A stretch of DNA of 7,193 bases from Caldilineaceae bacterium (GTDB taxonomy: Bacteria; Chloroflexota; Anaerolineae; Caldilineales; Caldilineaceae). The notes under the pieces are model-generated. The model saw nothing but the letters and a program-made list of their open reading frames with translations, was not told where the DNA came from and made no database searches. A program made the translations under genes and the position numbers. Shown here piece after piece: positions 6,534-7,193 of the stretch; the stretch's first letter is position 1; each line of letters opens with the position of its first letter. The stretch lies in the NCBI GenBank assembly GCA_014879855.1, contig JACSRH010000445.1:1-7193 (forward strand). Reading direction: 5' to 3'.

Positions 6534-7193
6534 ATGCGCGAAAAGCCAATCTACCAGGACATCCAGCGCTCTCTCGCCATTCTGCGCTATTTGCAGCGCG
6601 CGCCCGCCACCAAGACGACGCTCATCGACTATGTGCTCGTCGAGGTGGAGGTGGACGCTTATCCCGAAGAAGCCAAGGCGGCCTCCCGGCGCTTCGAGCG
6701 CGACATCGAACGTCTGCGCGATTGGGGCGTCGAGATTGTAACGGGCCAGGGGCATGAGTATCACCTGCAAAGCTACGGCGCGTTCAGCCCGGTCAGCCTG
6801 GACGACGCCGAGTTGAGCACCCTTGCCTTTTTGAGCGAGACCTTCGCCACGGGCGCGCCGCAGGCCGGAGCCGTGCAGCACTTGCTGCGCCGCGTGCTGG
6901 ACTGGCTCCCGGTGGGGCAGCGCAGCGCGGTCGGCCTCAAGCGTCAGCGGCTGCGCGTCGATCTGCGGCGCCGGGACGATGATTTCATCTCATCCCCAGT
7001 GCAGGCGGCGGTGGAGAAGGCGCACGATGAGCGCCGCCGGCTGCGTTTTTGGTATCTGTCGCCCGGCCAGGCGGATGGCAAGCCGCGCCAGCATACGGTC
7101 GAACCGTGGTTTCTGCATTTCGATACGATGCGCCGCCATCTCTATCTCGACGCCTACCGGCTCCATGTGACCGGGCCGTTGGGTGAATGGAGC
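6534..7193 (+). CDS. WYL-domain transcriptional regulator, 3-prime end outside the window
   Basis: The frame is open from ATG 6534 to the last base, 220 codons without a stop, so the gene is partial here. Residues 1-82 form a winged helix-turn-helix: RSLAILRYLQRAP, then the SRRFERDIERLRDWGVEI recognition segment and a GHEYHL wing. Residues about 154-220 are a WYL domain: RRLRFWYLSPGQADGKPRQH, VEPWFLHF, RHLYLDAYRL. WYL proteins are DNA-binding regulators that often respond to a nucleic-acid or nucleotide ligand; a C-terminal WCX extension would be expected beyond the window. ATG 6534 lacks a clear ribosome site. An in-frame TTG at 6486 is an alternative, and TAG at 6447 limits the upstream extension. 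It has its own promoter and does not overlap its neighbour. The target is unknown; stand-alone WYL regulators often sit beside operons they control, some of them phage-defence loci. Confidence 0.88.
   Translation, partial: MREKPIYQDIQRSLAILRYLQRAPATKTTLIDYVLVEVEVDAYPEEAKAASRRFERDIERLRDWGVEIVTGQGHEYHLQSYGAFSPVSLDDAELSTLAFLSETFATGAPQAGAVQHLLRRVLDWLPVGQRSAVGLKRQRLRVDLRRRDDDFISSPVQAAVEKAHDERRRLRFWYLSPGQADGKPRQHTVEPWFLHFDTMRRHLYLDAYRLHVTGPLGEWS

Noticed and set aside
6474..6881. 135-codon minus-strand frame opposite the WYL gene start
   Set aside because: The sense strand encodes a clear wHTH-WYL protein; the antisense product has no domain.

Overview
The window is GC-rich bacterial chromosome holding four complete or nearly complete genes plus the start of a fifth. 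It most resembles a Chloroflexota genome (Caldilinea/Anaerolinea-like). The reasons are the secreted FG-GAP and SH3/beta-propeller proteins with Pro/Thr linkers, a C-terminal YLPFIER tail like the YLPL-type tails I recall from that phylum, and TATGGTATAGTA-type extended -10 promoters. The taxonomic call is an inference from style, not from a marker gene.

Layout. The left 4.5 kb is read on the minus strand: pyrC (dihydroorotase, 4518-3370), then pyrB (aspartate carbamoyltransferase, about 3239-2262), then, 30 bases further on, a secreted FG-GAP repeat protein (2231-90, TTG start). PyrB and PyrC catalyse consecutive steps of de novo UMP synthesis (carbamoyl phosphate + aspartate to carbamoyl aspartate to dihydroorotate). 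Both look unusually close to the corresponding domains of animal CAD and lie in the same DHO-then-ATC order. No pyrI, carA/B or pyrR is in the window. The FG-GAP protein has no obvious link to pyrimidine synthesis. Its first codons encode a strong 39-nt hairpin with an A6/U6 stem that could dampen read-through from pyrB. The first 89 bases, downstream of that gene, show no convincing gene or terminator for it.

The divergent region 4519-4842 carries a putative pyrC promoter overlapped by a 15-bp palindrome, a 21-bp tandem repeat (2.3 copies), and a good extended -10 promoter for the rightward gene. That gene (4843-6192) encodes a secreted protein with an SH3b domain, a Pro/Thr linker and a six-bladed TolB/PD40-like propeller.

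The 341-base gap 6193-6533 contains a perfect 21-bp inverted repeat directly after the stop codon, a dispersed-repeat-like element built of 9-bp CACAAAGGA-type units, and a second TATGGTATAGTA promoter. A WYL-domain transcriptional regulator (6534 onward) then runs off the right edge; it has no stop in the window.

No RNA genes, CRISPR arrays, transposases or phage genes were seen. The pyrimidine genes are ordinary in function. The points most worth checking are the CAD-like DHO/ATC pair, the secreted protein attached to the pyr cluster with its embedded hairpin, and the intergenic repeats.
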